The notes: generated by a model from the letters alone, not told the origin. Positions 43,296-53,141 are shown, numbered from the stretch's first letter. The stretch is 64,000 nucleotides of DNA from an uncultured Pelagibacteraceae bacterium (GCA_902628495.1 CACONH010000001.1:310001-374000), one strand, 5' to 3'. A program made the numbers and translations.

Positions 43296-44954
43296 ATGAA
43301 AACTAATAACAAAGTATTAGCAATTAAGTATAGACCTCAAATTTTTGATGATCTAGTAGGACAAGAAATTATTGTAGATACAATAAAAAAATCCATTTCA
43401 ACAAATAAGATCCCAAATGCTTTTTTATTTACAGGAATTAGAGGCGTTGGCAAAACAACAATAGCTAGAATCCTAGCAAAAAATTTAAATTGCACAGACT
43501 CAAAAAAAAATAATTGTTTAAATAAATGTGATAACTGTGAGCAAATTTCCCAGTCCAGGCACATAGACGTTCTTGAAATGGATGCGGCAAGTAAAACAGG
43601 CGTTGATGATGTTAGAGATCTTATAGAGTTTTCTAGATATGGACCAACATCTTCCAAGTATAAAATATTTATAATTGACGAAGTTCATATGCTTAGCAAA
43701 CAAGCATTTAATGCTTTGTTAAAAACTCTTGAAGAGCCACCAAATTATTTAAAATTTATTTTTGCTACTACTGAGGTAAATAAAATACCAGTTACAGTAC
43801 TTTCTAGATGTCAAAGATTTGATTTAATGAGAATAAGTTTTGAAGAACTTCTAAAATATATTAAAAAAGTTATCACATTAGAAAAAAAGAATTTAGATGA
43901 GGACATATTAAAGTTGATTGTTAAAATGTCGGAGGGATCTGTTAGAGACTCTTTGTCTCTTTTAGATAGAATTCTTTTAAGCGAAAAAGATGATGGAAAA
44001 AAATTGGATCTTAAAACAGCTCAAAAAATATTTGGTTACTTTGATAAAAGTTATCTTTTAGATCTCATAAATGAATTATTTGCTGGAAATGAAAAAAAAG
44101 TATTAGAGTTGTATCAAAATATATTTAATCAAGGTATAGAGCCAAAGTTATTTATAAATAATTTTCTTGAGATACTCTATTATCTCAAAAATCATAAGAA
44201 TATAAATAAATTAAACTCTTCTGTAGATTTTATAGATGACGATTTTGAAAAAATTAAGGATTTATCAAATAAAGTTGAAAATAAAACAATATTATTATTT
44301 TGGGAGTTTGCAGTGGACATATTAACGCAAATTAATCTGATCTCCAATCAGCACCTTGCTGTAGAAATGTTTCTAATAAGACTTATGTATCTAAAAAAAG
44401 AATACTCAAGTAAGATTGAAAATTATTATGAACCGGCTGAAGAAGAAAGTAATAAAGATAATATTATTATAAATAAAGATCCATCAAAAAAAACTAAAAA
44501 CGATCAAAACAAAGACAAAACTATAAACCAACTTAAATCTTCTTCGCAAGAGGAACAAAAAATTTTAGAGGATAATGAATTATTTAATAAAACAAAAATA
44601 AATTCTTTTTTAGATTTAGTTTCATTGTGCACATCAAAAAAGGAGATAGAAATAAAATACGAATTAGAAAATAATGTAAATTTAGTTAGTTTTAGAAATA
44701 AAAATATTGAAATTTCCTTTAATGAAAATCTTAATAAGAATTTTATTAAAAATTTAACGTCCAAACTGCTAGATTGGACTGGAGAAAGATGGATAATATC
44801 ATTATCCAAAAAAACTGGATTGAAAACAATGAAAGAAATAAAAAGTCAAGATGAAGATGATAAATTGAAGAATTTAAAAAAATCTGAAAAATATAAAAAA
44901 GCAATTAATCTATTTTCAGATTTAGAGATTATTGATATCAAAAATTTGGAGTAA
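43296..44954 (+). CDS. dnaX: DNA polymerase III subunit gamma/tau
   Basis: Clamp-loader ATPase. Walker A is FTGIRGVGKTTIARILA (about residues 42-58), a zinc knuckle follows (C-x8-C-x2-C spacing in NCLNKCDNCEQIS), Walker B is FIIDEVHMLSK, and the SRC sensor is TVLSRCQRFD. The C-terminal third is low-complexity lysine/asparagine-rich and then a tau-like domain. The start at 43296 (MKTNNKVLAIKYRP) is required, because any earlier start would lie in the SRP RNA. I see no obvious frameshift cassette. Confidence 0.95.
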   Translation: MKTNNKVLAIKYRPQIFDDLVGQEIIVDTIKKSISTNKIPNAFLFTGIRGVGKTTIARILAKNLNCTDSKKNNCLNKCDNCEQISQSRHIDVLEMDAASKTGVDDVRDLIEFSRYGPTSSKYKIFIIDEVHMLSKQAFNALLKTLEEPPNYLKFIFATTEVNKIPVTVLSRCQRFDLMRISFEELLKYIKKVITLEKKNLDEDILKLIVKMSEGSVRDSLSLLDRILLSEKDDGKKLDLKTAQKIFGYFDKSYLLDLINELFAGNEKKVLELYQNIFNQGIEPKLFINNFLEILYYLKNHKNINKLNSSVDFIDDDFEKIKDLSNKVENKTILLFWEFAVDILTQINLISNQHLAVEMFLIRLMYLKKEYSSKIENYYEPAEEESNKDNIIINKDPSKKTKNDQNKDKTINQLKSSSQEEQKILEDNELFNKTKINSFLDLVSLCTSKKEIEIKYELENNVNLVSFRNKNIEISFNENLNKNFIKNLTSKLLDWTGERWIISLSKKTGLKTMKEIKSQDEDDKLKNLKKSEKYKKAINLFSDLEIIDIKNLE

Positions 44955-44961
44955 TAACAAA

Positions 44962-45279
44962 ATGACAGATTTTAGCAAAATATTGGAAAAAGCAAAAGAG
45001 ATTGAATTAAAAGTGAAAGAAAGCCAGGAGAAAATAAAGAACATTAAGGCAGAAGGTTCATCAGGTGGCGGTCAAGTAAAAATAGTTTTAAATGGCGATG
45101 GTGAAATTGAAAGTTTGAAAATTTCTGACAGTTTGTTTAAAGATGATAAAACCTTATTGGAGGATTTAGTTATCGCAGCACATAATAATGCAAAAAATAA
45201 TCTCAAAACCAAAACCTCAGACGAACTTTCTAAAGTTACAGGAGGCTTTGGAATACCAGGATTTAAATGGCCACTGTAA
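44962..45279 (+). CDS. ybaB: YbaB/EbfC family nucleoid-associated protein
   Basis: A 105-residue DNA-binding dimer-forming protein. MTDFSKILEKAKEIELKVKE is the N-terminal helix and VKIVLNGDGEIESLKISDSL the central sheet; the glycine-rich tail ends GGFGIPGFKWPL. The start at 44962 follows the dnaX stop codon; a longer frame overlapping dnaX is less likely. Standard dnaX-ybaB-recR order. Confidence 0.94.
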   Translation: MTDFSKILEKAKEIELKVKESQEKIKNIKAEGSSGGGQVKIVLNGDGEIESLKISDSLFKDDKTLLEDLVIAAHNNAKNNLKTKTSDELSKVTGGFGIPGFKWPL

Positions 45280-45282
45280 ATT

Positions 45283-45879
45283 ATGATCGAAATTAAGGAG
45301 ATAGAAGAACTAATAAAAGCTGTATCCAAATTTCCAGGGTTGGGCCCAAAATCTGCAAAACGGATAATATTAAAATTAATAAATAACAAAGATGAGATTA
45401 TGAAACCAACAATAAACGCACTGGTGAATGTATATAAAAATATTTCAAGGTGTAATTATTGTGGTGCATTAAAATCTTCAAATGATAAGTGTAAAAATTG
45501 CAACAATATAAATAAGAAATTTTCAAAAATATGCGTTGTTGAAAATATTGCTGATCAATGGAGCATTGAAAGTACAAATATTTTCGATGGTTACTTCCAT
45601 ATTCTTGGTGGCACTATCTCAGGATCAGCAGATAAAAGTCAAAGATTACTCATGGACTCTCTTGTTGATAGAATAAAAAAACAAAATATCGAAGAGGTGA
45701 TTTTAGCAACAAGTGCTACAGTTGAGGGACAAACAACTGCTTATTATATCGAAGAAACTCTTAAAAATTTAAAAGTAAAAATTTCTAAGTTGGCCCAGGG
45801 GCTTCCTGTAGGTGGGGAAATCGAAAGCTTAGATGATGGGACATTATTTTCAGCTTTCAGAAATAGGACACAAATTTAA
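45283..45879 (+). CDS. recR: Recombination mediator protein RecR
   Basis: Helps load RecA at gaps with RecO/RecF. The 198-residue protein has the N-terminal HhH (KFPGLGPKSAKRIILKL), the Cys4 zinc finger (CNYCGALKSSNDKCKNC) and the Toprim domain (ICVVENIADQWSIE to ILATSATVEGQTTAYYIEE, LAQGLPVGGEIESLDDGTL). The stop codon shares bases with the convergent glcB stop (TTAA, 45876-45879). Confidence 0.96.
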   Translation: MIEIKEIEELIKAVSKFPGLGPKSAKRIILKLINNKDEIMKPTINALVNVYKNISRCNYCGALKSSNDKCKNCNNINKKFSKICVVENIADQWSIESTNIFDGYFHILGGTISGSADKSQRLLMDSLVDRIKKQNIEEVILATSATVEGQTTAYYIEETLKNLKVKISKLAQGLPVGGEIESLDDGTLFSAFRNRTQI

Positions 45880-48029
45880 TTTTTTTTTCTATATCTGTTA
45901 GCATGTAATAATGGCTCTGTATAACCAGAGGGTTGGTCCTTTCCTTTAAAAATTAAATCACATGCGGTTTTGAAGGCAATAGATTTATCAAAATTAATTG
46001 ACATTTTTTCGTATCCTGGATCGCTTTTATTTTGATCGTCTACTATTTTTGCCATTTTTTTTAATGTTTCTAAAACCTGGAATGTAGTGCAAATGTTGTG
46101 ATGAAGCCAATTAGAAATGTGTTGAGATGATATTCTTAATGTTGCTCTATCTTCCATGAGTCCTATATTATTGATATCAGGCACTTTTGAACAGCCTATC
46201 CCACTATTGATCCATCTTACAACGTAACCCAAGATTCCTTGGCAGTTATTTTCTAACTCATTCCTTATATCATCTATATTCCATTTTGGTTTTGAAATAA
46301 TAGGGATTGATAACAATCCATCCAAATCAAATTTAATTCTTTTTTGAATTTTTTTATGTACATTAAAAACATTTACTTTGTGATAGTGCATTGCATGTAG
46401 AGTTGCCGCAGTCGGTGAAGGTGTCCAAGCGCAATTCGCTCCAGATTTTGGATGCCCAATCTTTTGATTTAACATATCTTGCATTTTATCAGGAGCAGCC
46501 CACATCCCTTTTCCGATCTGAGCCTTACCTGAAAAACCGCACTCTAAACCAATTTTTACATTATTATTTTCGTACGCTTTTATCCAATTTGAATTTTTCA
46601 TGTCTCCCTTTTTCATCATTGGACCTGCTTCCATTGATGTGTGCATCTCATCTCCTGTTCTGTCCAGAAATCCGGTGTTTATAAAGACAACTCTTTTTTT
46701 TACTTTTTTAATACACTGTTTCAAATTTGAACTTGTTCTTCTTTCCTCATCCATTATTCCTATTTTTATTGTATTTCTTTTAAGATTTAATACTTCCTCA
46801 ACGTTTGTAAAAATTTCATCAGCAAAAGCTACCTCATCTGGGCCATGCATTTTTGGTTTAACTATATAAATGGAACCGGTTCGAGAATTTTTATGTTTAT
46901 TTAAATCATGAAGACAAGCAGCAGATGTTATAAATGCATCAAGAATTCCCTCTGGAATTTGAGTTTTATCTGAAAAGAGGACAGCAGGAGTTTTCATAAG
47001 GTGACCTACATTTCTATTAAGTAGTAAAGCTCTGCCATGTAATTTAATACTTTTTCCATTAGAGGACGTATATTTTCTATCAGAATTTAAAAATCTTACA
47101 TATTTTTTTCCTAATTTTTCAAATTTTACATTTAGATCACCTTTCATTAATCCAAGCCAATTTCTGTATCCTAAAACTTTGTCTTCAGCATCAACAGCCG
47201 CAACACTATCTTCATGATCTATGATTGTGGAAACTGCCGACTCTATTACTAAATCACTAAGACCAATTGGATCGTTGTTAGCGCTAAAAGCGTAGGGGTT
47301 AATTATTAATTCTACGTGAAGATTATTATTAATTAATAAAACACCTTTTAATTTTTTTTTATCTGATCTATACCCCACGTATTGCTTTAGATTTTTTAGT
47401 TTGATAATTTTTTTATCTATTTTTAATACAAGTTTATGCCCAACTATTTTTAAAGTATTAACTTTTTTCCATGATCCATTTTTTAATGGAAAAACTTCAT
47501 CGAGAAAGTCCCTACAATACCTTATTACTTTTCCACCACGCACGGGGTTATATCTATTATCTAACTTTTCTGATCCTATTGCGTCTGTCCCATAAAGCGC
47601 ATCATAAAGACTTCCCCATCTAGCATTTGCGGCATTTAAAGCGTATCTAGCATTAGATATTGGTACCACCAACTGTGGCCCTGGTATTTTTGCTATTTCC
47701 TCGTCAACATTTTTTGTTTGTATTTTAAAGTTTGGAATTTTTTTCTTTAAATAACCAATTTCTAAAAGAAATTTCTTGTATTTAATTAAACTAAATTTTT
47801 TTCCTTTATCTTTAATATGCCAATGATCAATAGAATTTTGTAGCTGCCCTCTAATCTCGAGTAATTTTTCGTTTTTTTCTCTTAAATTATTAATAGATTT
47901 TTCAAAACCAGACCAAAAGTGTTTCGATTTGATTTTAGTGTTTTTTAAAAGCTCTTTGCCGACAAAGTTATAGAGTAATTTGCTAACAAATAATTTTCCA
48001 ACAACTTGATAATCATTTTTTTTAATCAT
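45876..48029 (-). CDS. glcB: Malate synthase G
   Basis: Condenses glyoxylate with acetyl-CoA to malate. The 717-residue protein is the long G isoform: ALNAANARWGSLYDALYGTD near residue 135, IMDEERRTSSNLKQCI (catalytic Arg and Glu region), FINTGFLDRTGDEMHTSMEAGPM, SGANCAWTPSPTAATLHAMHYH and the C-terminal GYTEPLLHANRYRKK. In cultured SAR11, malate synthase is reported to be controlled by a glycine riboswitch; the 114-base leader space here shows no such motif. Confidence 0.96.
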   Translation of the reverse strand: MIKKNDYQVVGKLFVSKLLYNFVGKELLKNTKIKSKHFWSGFEKSINNLREKNEKLLEIRGQLQNSIDHWHIKDKGKKFSLIKYKKFLLEIGYLKKKIPNFKIQTKNVDEEIAKIPGPQLVVPISNARYALNAANARWGSLYDALYGTDAIGSEKLDNRYNPVRGGKVIRYCRDFLDEVFPLKNGSWKKVNTLKIVGHKLVLKIDKKIIKLKNLKQYVGYRSDKKKLKGVLLINNNLHVELIINPYAFSANNDPIGLSDLVIESAVSTIIDHEDSVAAVDAEDKVLGYRNWLGLMKGDLNVKFEKLGKKYVRFLNSDRKYTSSNGKSIKLHGRALLLNRNVGHLMKTPAVLFSDKTQIPEGILDAFITSAACLHDLNKHKNSRTGSIYIVKPKMHGPDEVAFADEIFTNVEEVLNLKRNTIKIGIMDEERRTSSNLKQCIKKVKKRVVFINTGFLDRTGDEMHTSMEAGPMMKKGDMKNSNWIKAYENNNVKIGLECGFSGKAQIGKGMWAAPDKMQDMLNQKIGHPKSGANCAWTPSPTAATLHAMHYHKVNVFNVHKKIQKRIKFDLDGLLSIPIISKPKWNIDDIRNELENNCQGILGYVVRWINSGIGCSKVPDINNIGLMEDRATLRISSQHISNWLHHNICTTFQVLETLKKMAKIVDDQNKSDPGYEKMSINFDKSIAFKTACDLIFKGKDQPSGYTEPLLHANRYRKKN

Positions 48030-48043
48030 TATTTTATTAGGTT

Positions 48044-48073
48044 ATAATATTTTAGTTTATTCCGTATTTACAA
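48044..48073 (-). promoter_or_regulatory. Weak candidate glcB promoter
   Basis: Reading the minus strand, TTGTAA (48073-48068) and TATTAT (48049-48044) are 18 bases apart, leaving only about ten bases before the ATG. In such AT-rich DNA the match is weak evidence. A very short leader would leave no room for a regulatory RNA. Confidence 0.3.
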
Positions 48074-48143
48074 GGTTTATTTCTGTTATTATTAACGCAA
48101 TCATTTTATTGCCTTTTTTAAAATATAATGAATATTAAGATAT

Positions 48144-49256
48144 ATGAAAAACTATCTAAATTTTGAAAATGATATTAAAAATATAGAGTTAGAGTTAGAT
48201 AGGTTAAAAGATCCTTATAACAAAGAGGGTATTTCTGAGGTTGATACAAGTAAAATTGATAAATTACAATCAGATCTTAACAAAAAATTAAAAGAAATTT
48301 ACTCTAATCTTGACCCCTGGCAGACAACTTTAGTAGCCCGCCATGAGGAAAGACCAAAATCAAAGTTTTTTATCGAAAATATTTTTGAAAATTTTTTTCC
48401 TTTATCTGGTGACAGACTTTTTGGCGAAGACAAATCTTCTATTGCAGGGTTGGCTACTTTTGAAGGACAGTCTGTTTTAGTTATAGGACAGGAAAAAGGT
48501 GATGATCTTGAGTCCAGGATCGAAAGAAATTTTGGTATGATGAAACCCGAGGGGTATCGCAAATCAATTAGACTAATGAAAATTGCAGATAAATTTGGTT
48601 TACCGGTTATTACTTTTATAGATACACCTGGAGCCTATCCAGGAGTTGGCGCTGAGGAGAGAGGACAAGCAGAGGCAATAGCTAAATCGATTGAATGTTC
48701 CTTGTCATTGGGTGTCCCAACTATATCAATAATAATAGGAGAAGGTGGATCTGGAGGCGCGATTGCATTAGCATCTTCTAATAAAATTTTGATGTTTGAA
48801 AATGCAATTTACTCTGTTATCTCACCCGAGGGGTGTGCGTCTATACTTTGGAGAGACCCTAAAAAAACACTTGAAGCTGCCAAAGCTATGAAACTTACAT
48901 CCAAGGACTTGTTGGAACTTAAAATTATTGATGAAATTATTTTAGAGCCAAGTGGAGGCGCTCATAGGGATAAAGACCTAACACTTTTAAATTTAAAGAA
49001 ATCTTTAAAAATAAATTTAGGCGAATTAAAAGATATGACACGACAAGATATAATTGCCCATAGAAAAAATAAATTTTTAAATATTGGTAGGGAAAAAGGC
49101 TTATCCAGCGGCTCTTTATCGTCTGAAAAATTATTTTCTAACAGTGTCAAAAATTTTGCCGCTATCAAAAATAAAATCATAGTAAATAAAATTAATATAT
49201 ATATTTTAATTTTTATAATTTTTGTTACATTTTTTATATTTTATAACTTAAATTAA
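48144..49256 (+). CDS. accA: Acetyl-CoA carboxylase carboxyltransferase subunit alpha with C-terminal membrane anchor
   Basis: Partner of AccD. The N-terminal coiled coil (YLNFENDIKNIELELDRLKD) and the crotonase-like core (DTPGAYPGVGAEERGQAEAIA, GEGGSGGAIALASS, ISPEGCASILWRDPKKTLEAAKAM) are canonical up to about residue 320 (RQDIIAHRKNKFLNIG). The family usually ends here. This protein has about 50 more residues: a serine-rich linker, then a hydrophobic stretch at 350-370 (IYILIFIIFVTFFIFY) predicted to cross or anchor in the membrane. Confidence 0.94.
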   Translation: MKNYLNFENDIKNIELELDRLKDPYNKEGISEVDTSKIDKLQSDLNKKLKEIYSNLDPWQTTLVARHEERPKSKFFIENIFENFFPLSGDRLFGEDKSSIAGLATFEGQSVLVIGQEKGDDLESRIERNFGMMKPEGYRKSIRLMKIADKFGLPVITFIDTPGAYPGVGAEERGQAEAIAKSIECSLSLGVPTISIIIGEGGSGGAIALASSNKILMFENAIYSVISPEGCASILWRDPKKTLEAAKAMKLTSKDLLELKIIDEIILEPSGGAHRDKDLTLLNLKKSLKINLGELKDMTRQDIIAHRKNKFLNIGREKGLSSGSLSSEKLFSNSVKNFAAIKNKIIVNKINIYILIFIIFVTFFIFYNLN

Positions 49257-49320
49257 GACGGTTTTTTTAATTATTGTTATACTTTGATTGATTAACAAGT
49301 TAGAATTTTTAATTTTTAAA

Positions 49321-51768
49321 TTAATAGCTTTTTTTTGGTCTTTTTGTGTTATTTTCAATTCGAATATTCAAAAGTATAGCTAATGTATCTTGTCTAATTT
49401 TTTCCAACAATCTTTCAAATAATTCAAATGACTCTTTCTTGTATTCAATTAATGGATCTCTTTGCCCATAGGATCTTAGACCTATCACTTGCCTAAGCTG
49501 TTCAAGATATTGTATGTGATTTTTCCAATTTAAGTCTATTATTTGTAAAAATATTTTCTTCTCAAGATCCTTATTACCTAATTCAGAAATTTTACTAATT
49601 CTTTGATTCCTTCTTTCCAAAAAAATTTCTTTAATAGCATGAATAATCTCACTTTGATTAGATCTTAAAATTTTATTCAAATAATCGTTATCATTATTTT
49701 GAAGTAGAACTTCAAACTTACTCTTCAAAATTTTATTTTTTTCTAAGCTAACTGACTTATTTTTTTCAATTATGATATTTTCAATTTCATCATCAAGCAA
49801 TTTGTCTATAAACTTCGTTATTTCCCCAGTGCTCAAAACTTCTTTTCGTTGACTAAATACTACTTGTCTTTGGTCGTTAAGAACATTGTCAAATTTCAGA
49901 AGGGATTTCCTTATATCAAAATTTCTTGCCTCAACTTTTTGCTGAGCTCTTTCCAATGCTTTGTTAATCCATGGGTGTTCTATACTTTCTCCATCTTTTA
50001 ATCCAAGTTTTTCTAACATATTGTTTATAGACTCTGATCCAAAAATTCTCATTAAATCATCCTCCAAACTTACAAAAAAAATTGAGCTTCCCTCGTCTCC
50101 CTGTCTACCAGATCTACCTCTCGCTTGATTATCAACCCTTCTTGACTCCATTCTTTCTGTTCCTATTACATATAATCCCCCTAAAGATTTAACTTTTTCT
50201 TTTTCATCAATAACTTTATTGTTGTCACTATTATTAGAATACTCGTTTTTACCACCAAGCTGGATATCAACACCTCTTCCAGATATACTAGTCGTAATTA
50301 TTACTGAATTTAATTTTCCTGCATTTGCAATTATTTCAGCTTCTTTCTCATGATTTTTTGCATTTAAAACAGTATGCTTAATTTTTTTGTTTCTTAAGAG
50401 ATCAGAGTAAATTTCTGATTTATCTACACTTGATGTAAATACTAAAACTGGTTGTCCTTTGTCATTACATTCTTTTATTAAGTCGATAATAGCAATTTTT
50501 TTTTCTTCATCAGTCCTAAATATTTTGTCATTATGATCTTTTCTAATCATGTTTTTATTTGTAGGTATTGAAACTACTTTTAAACCATATATTTCGTAAA
50601 ATTCCTGACTCTCTGTCAATGCTGTTCCAGTGCAGCCCGCAAGTTTTTTATATAATTTAAAATAATTTTGGTAAGTGATTGATGCAAGAGTTTGGTTTTC
50701 TATTTCAATTTTTACATTTTCTTTTGCTTCTATAGCTTGATGTAATCCGTCAGCATATCTTCTACCCTCTAATATTCTTCCTGAGATTTCATCTATTATT
50801 TTAATTTTTTGATCTTCGATTACATAATCTTTATCCTTTTTAAAAATAAAATTTGCCTTCAACGCTTGATTTACATGATGGACTATATGAAGATTAGAAG
50901 GATCATAAAAATTATTATTTTTTAGTATACCTGCATCACTTAAAATATTTTCTACTTTGTCAATACCTTTGTTAGATAATATTATAGTTCTATCTTTCTC
51001 ATCTATCTCGTATTCTGAGTCTTTTAATTTTTTTACAAAATTATTTATAGATTTATATTGTTTGCTCATATTCTCTGCTTGTCCAGATATGATAAGAGGC
51101 GTTCTGGCCTCGTCTATTAAACAAGAATCAATTTCATCAACAATTGCATAATAACGATCTTGTTGAACAATTTGATTTATCGAGAGTTTCATATTGTCTT
51201 TTAAATAATCAAAACCAAGTTCGCTATTAGTTGCATATGTTATATCGCATGAATAATTTTTTAGTCTTTCATCATCATTTTGATTATTGTTTATGTATCC
51301 ACAGCTTACTCCTAAAAAATTATAAATTTTTGACATATTCTCGCAATCTCTTTTTGCTAAGTAATCATTGACCGTAACAATATGTACACCTTTACCATTA
51401 AGAGAATTTAAATATGCCGCTAATGCAATCGTAATAGTTTTACCTTCACCAGTTTTCATTTCAGCAATTTTACCCTGATGTAAGATTAATCCACCAAGTA
51501 TCTGAACATCAAAATGTCTTTCTCCTCTTTTTCTTCTTGATGCCTCTCTTACAAGAGCAAAAGCTTCACATATTATTTCATCATTAAAAGGCTTATCCAC
51601 AAGTCTTGATTTCAGCAATTTTGTCTTTTTTGGAAATTCCTCATCATCTAATTTTGAAATTGTTTTTTCGAGATCATTTATTCTATTTAATAAATATTTG
51701 ATTTTATCAATCTCATTTTGATTACTACTTTTAAAAATTCTACTGATAAAGCTAATAGGATTAAGCAT
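49321..51768 (-). CDS. secA: Preprotein translocase ATPase SecA
   Basis: Drives protein export through SecYEG. The 815-residue protein has the DEAD motor (EMKTGEGKTITIALAAYLN, VDEIDSCLIDEARTPLIISG, TSISGRGVDIQLGG, QARGRSGRQGDEGSS) and the scaffold/wing domains. It ends RPKKSY shortly after the helical scaffold, without the C-terminal zinc-binding tail (CxCxSGxxxxxCH) that binds SecB in many proteobacteria. SecB dependence through that tail is therefore unlikely. Confidence 0.97.
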   Translation of the reverse strand: MLNPISFISRIFKSSNQNEIDKIKYLLNRINDLEKTISKLDDEEFPKKTKLLKSRLVDKPFNDEIICEAFALVREASRRKRGERHFDVQILGGLILHQGKIAEMKTGEGKTITIALAAYLNSLNGKGVHIVTVNDYLAKRDCENMSKIYNFLGVSCGYINNNQNDDERLKNYSCDITYATNSELGFDYLKDNMKLSINQIVQQDRYYAIVDEIDSCLIDEARTPLIISGQAENMSKQYKSINNFVKKLKDSEYEIDEKDRTIILSNKGIDKVENILSDAGILKNNNFYDPSNLHIVHHVNQALKANFIFKKDKDYVIEDQKIKIIDEISGRILEGRRYADGLHQAIEAKENVKIEIENQTLASITYQNYFKLYKKLAGCTGTALTESQEFYEIYGLKVVSIPTNKNMIRKDHNDKIFRTDEEKKIAIIDLIKECNDKGQPVLVFTSSVDKSEIYSDLLRNKKIKHTVLNAKNHEKEAEIIANAGKLNSVIITTSISGRGVDIQLGGKNEYSNNSDNNKVIDEKEKVKSLGGLYVIGTERMESRRVDNQARGRSGRQGDEGSSIFFVSLEDDLMRIFGSESINNMLEKLGLKDGESIEHPWINKALERAQQKVEARNFDIRKSLLKFDNVLNDQRQVVFSQRKEVLSTGEITKFIDKLLDDEIENIIIEKNKSVSLEKNKILKSKFEVLLQNNDNDYLNKILRSNQSEIIHAIKEIFLERRNQRISKISELGNKDLEKKIFLQIIDLNWKNHIQYLEQLRQVIGLRSYGQRDPLIEYKKESFELFERLLEKIRQDTLAILLNIRIENNTKRPKKSY

Positions 51769-51836
51769 TTTTTAATTTTTGATATACATTAATAATTAAA
51801 TAATTATATAGTTATTAACTAATAAATTTAAATATT

Positions 51837-53138
51837 ATGGCTCTAAATTTAAGCAATTTCTTGATTTCTAAAAAAGACAAGTCAAAAATGGCAGACTTTC
51901 AAGACCTAGATCACCTAGATGGGGTATCAATTTCTGTCACATCAGCAAATTTATATAACAATAATAGGGATGACCTTGTTCTATTTTATTTCAGAAATGG
52001 GGCAGAGTATGCGTCTGTATATACTAAATCAAAAGTGATTTCAGAAAATATAAAGTGGAATTTATCAATTAAGAGTAAAAGAATAAGAGCACTAATAGTT
52101 AATGCGCGCAATGCAAATTGTTTAACCGGCTCTAAAGGTTTCAATTCTTTGAGAGAAATTGCCGAGGAAGCTGCAAAACTATTATCTAATAAACAAAAAT
52201 CTGATGAAGACAACCCAAAAAAAATTTCACCCAAAGATATAATATTTGGCTGCACAGGGACCATAGGAGAAACATTTCCATTAGCTAAAATTAAGTCATC
52301 TATAAAAAACTTAGTTGATAAAATAAAATATACTCAAAATAAATATTTATGGATTAAATCTGCAATGAGTATACTTACAACTGACTTAAAACCTAAGTTG
52401 GCAATGGAAGAATGTAAAATTGGTAATACAAAGGTTAAAATTTACGGAATTGCAAAAGGTTCTGGAATGATTTTTCCAAATATGGCAACTACATTATCGT
52501 ATATTTTTACAGATGCAAATTTATCTTCTGGTATTTTAAAAAAGATATTAAAAAAAAATGTTAATGATACTTTCAATGCGATTACTTGTGATGGTGATAC
52601 AAGTACAAATGATATGATAACATTTTTTTCCACAGGAACAGCAAAAAATAAAAATATCAATAATGCAAATGACTTAAAACTCAAAGATTTTGATAAAGCG
52701 GTAAATAATGTTTTATTAAATCTAGCTAAAAGAGTTGTAAGCGATGGCGAGGGGGCCTCAAAATTTATTCAAATAGATGTTATTAGGTGCAAGAACGAGG
52801 AAGATGCAAAAAAAATAGCTTTTTCAATTGCAAATTCTCCTCTAGTAAAAACAGCTATTGCAGGAGAAGATCCTAATTGGGGAAGAATAATGATGGCAGC
52901 AGGAAAAAATGATGCAGAATTTAATATCAGTTCAGTAAATTTAATGTTTGGTGAGCATAAAGTTTTTGAAAAAGGTCAAATTGCCAAAAGTTATTCAGAG
53001 CATAATCTTAAGGAATATATGAAAAATGATTCAATAAGAATCATTTTAGATGTTAATTTAGGAAAAAAAAACTTTACTTGCTACACAATGGATTTTACAA
53101 AAAAATATATAGAAATTAATTCTGATTATAGGACTTAG
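51837..53138 (+). CDS. argJ: Bifunctional glutamate N-acetyltransferase / ornithine acetyltransferase
   Basis: Recycles the acetyl group in arginine synthesis. The 433-residue precursor has FGCTGTIGE (oxyanion hole), KGSGMIFPNMATTLSYIF with the self-cleavage Ala-Thr that frees the Thr nucleophile, TCDGDTSTND, and AIAGEDPNWGRIMMAAGK. Whether it is mono- or bifunctional cannot be told from sequence; argB and argD in the window use acetylated intermediates. Confidence 0.94.
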   Translation: MALNLSNFLISKKDKSKMADFQDLDHLDGVSISVTSANLYNNNRDDLVLFYFRNGAEYASVYTKSKVISENIKWNLSIKSKRIRALIVNARNANCLTGSKGFNSLREIAEEAAKLLSNKQKSDEDNPKKISPKDIIFGCTGTIGETFPLAKIKSSIKNLVDKIKYTQNKYLWIKSAMSILTTDLKPKLAMEECKIGNTKVKIYGIAKGSGMIFPNMATTLSYIFTDANLSSGILKKILKKNVNDTFNAITCDGDTSTNDMITFFSTGTAKNKNINNANDLKLKDFDKAVNNVLLNLAKRVVSDGEGASKFIQIDVIRCKNEEDAKKIAFSIANSPLVKTAIAGEDPNWGRIMMAAGKNDAEFNISSVNLMFGEHKVFEKGQIAKSYSEHNLKEYMKNDSIRIILDVNLGKKNFTCYTMDFTKKYIEINSDYRT

Positions 53139-53141
53139 AAA

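Noticed and set aside
49257-49320. Terminator between accA and secA
   Set aside because: There are T- and A-rich runs but no stem of convincing length, so none was called.
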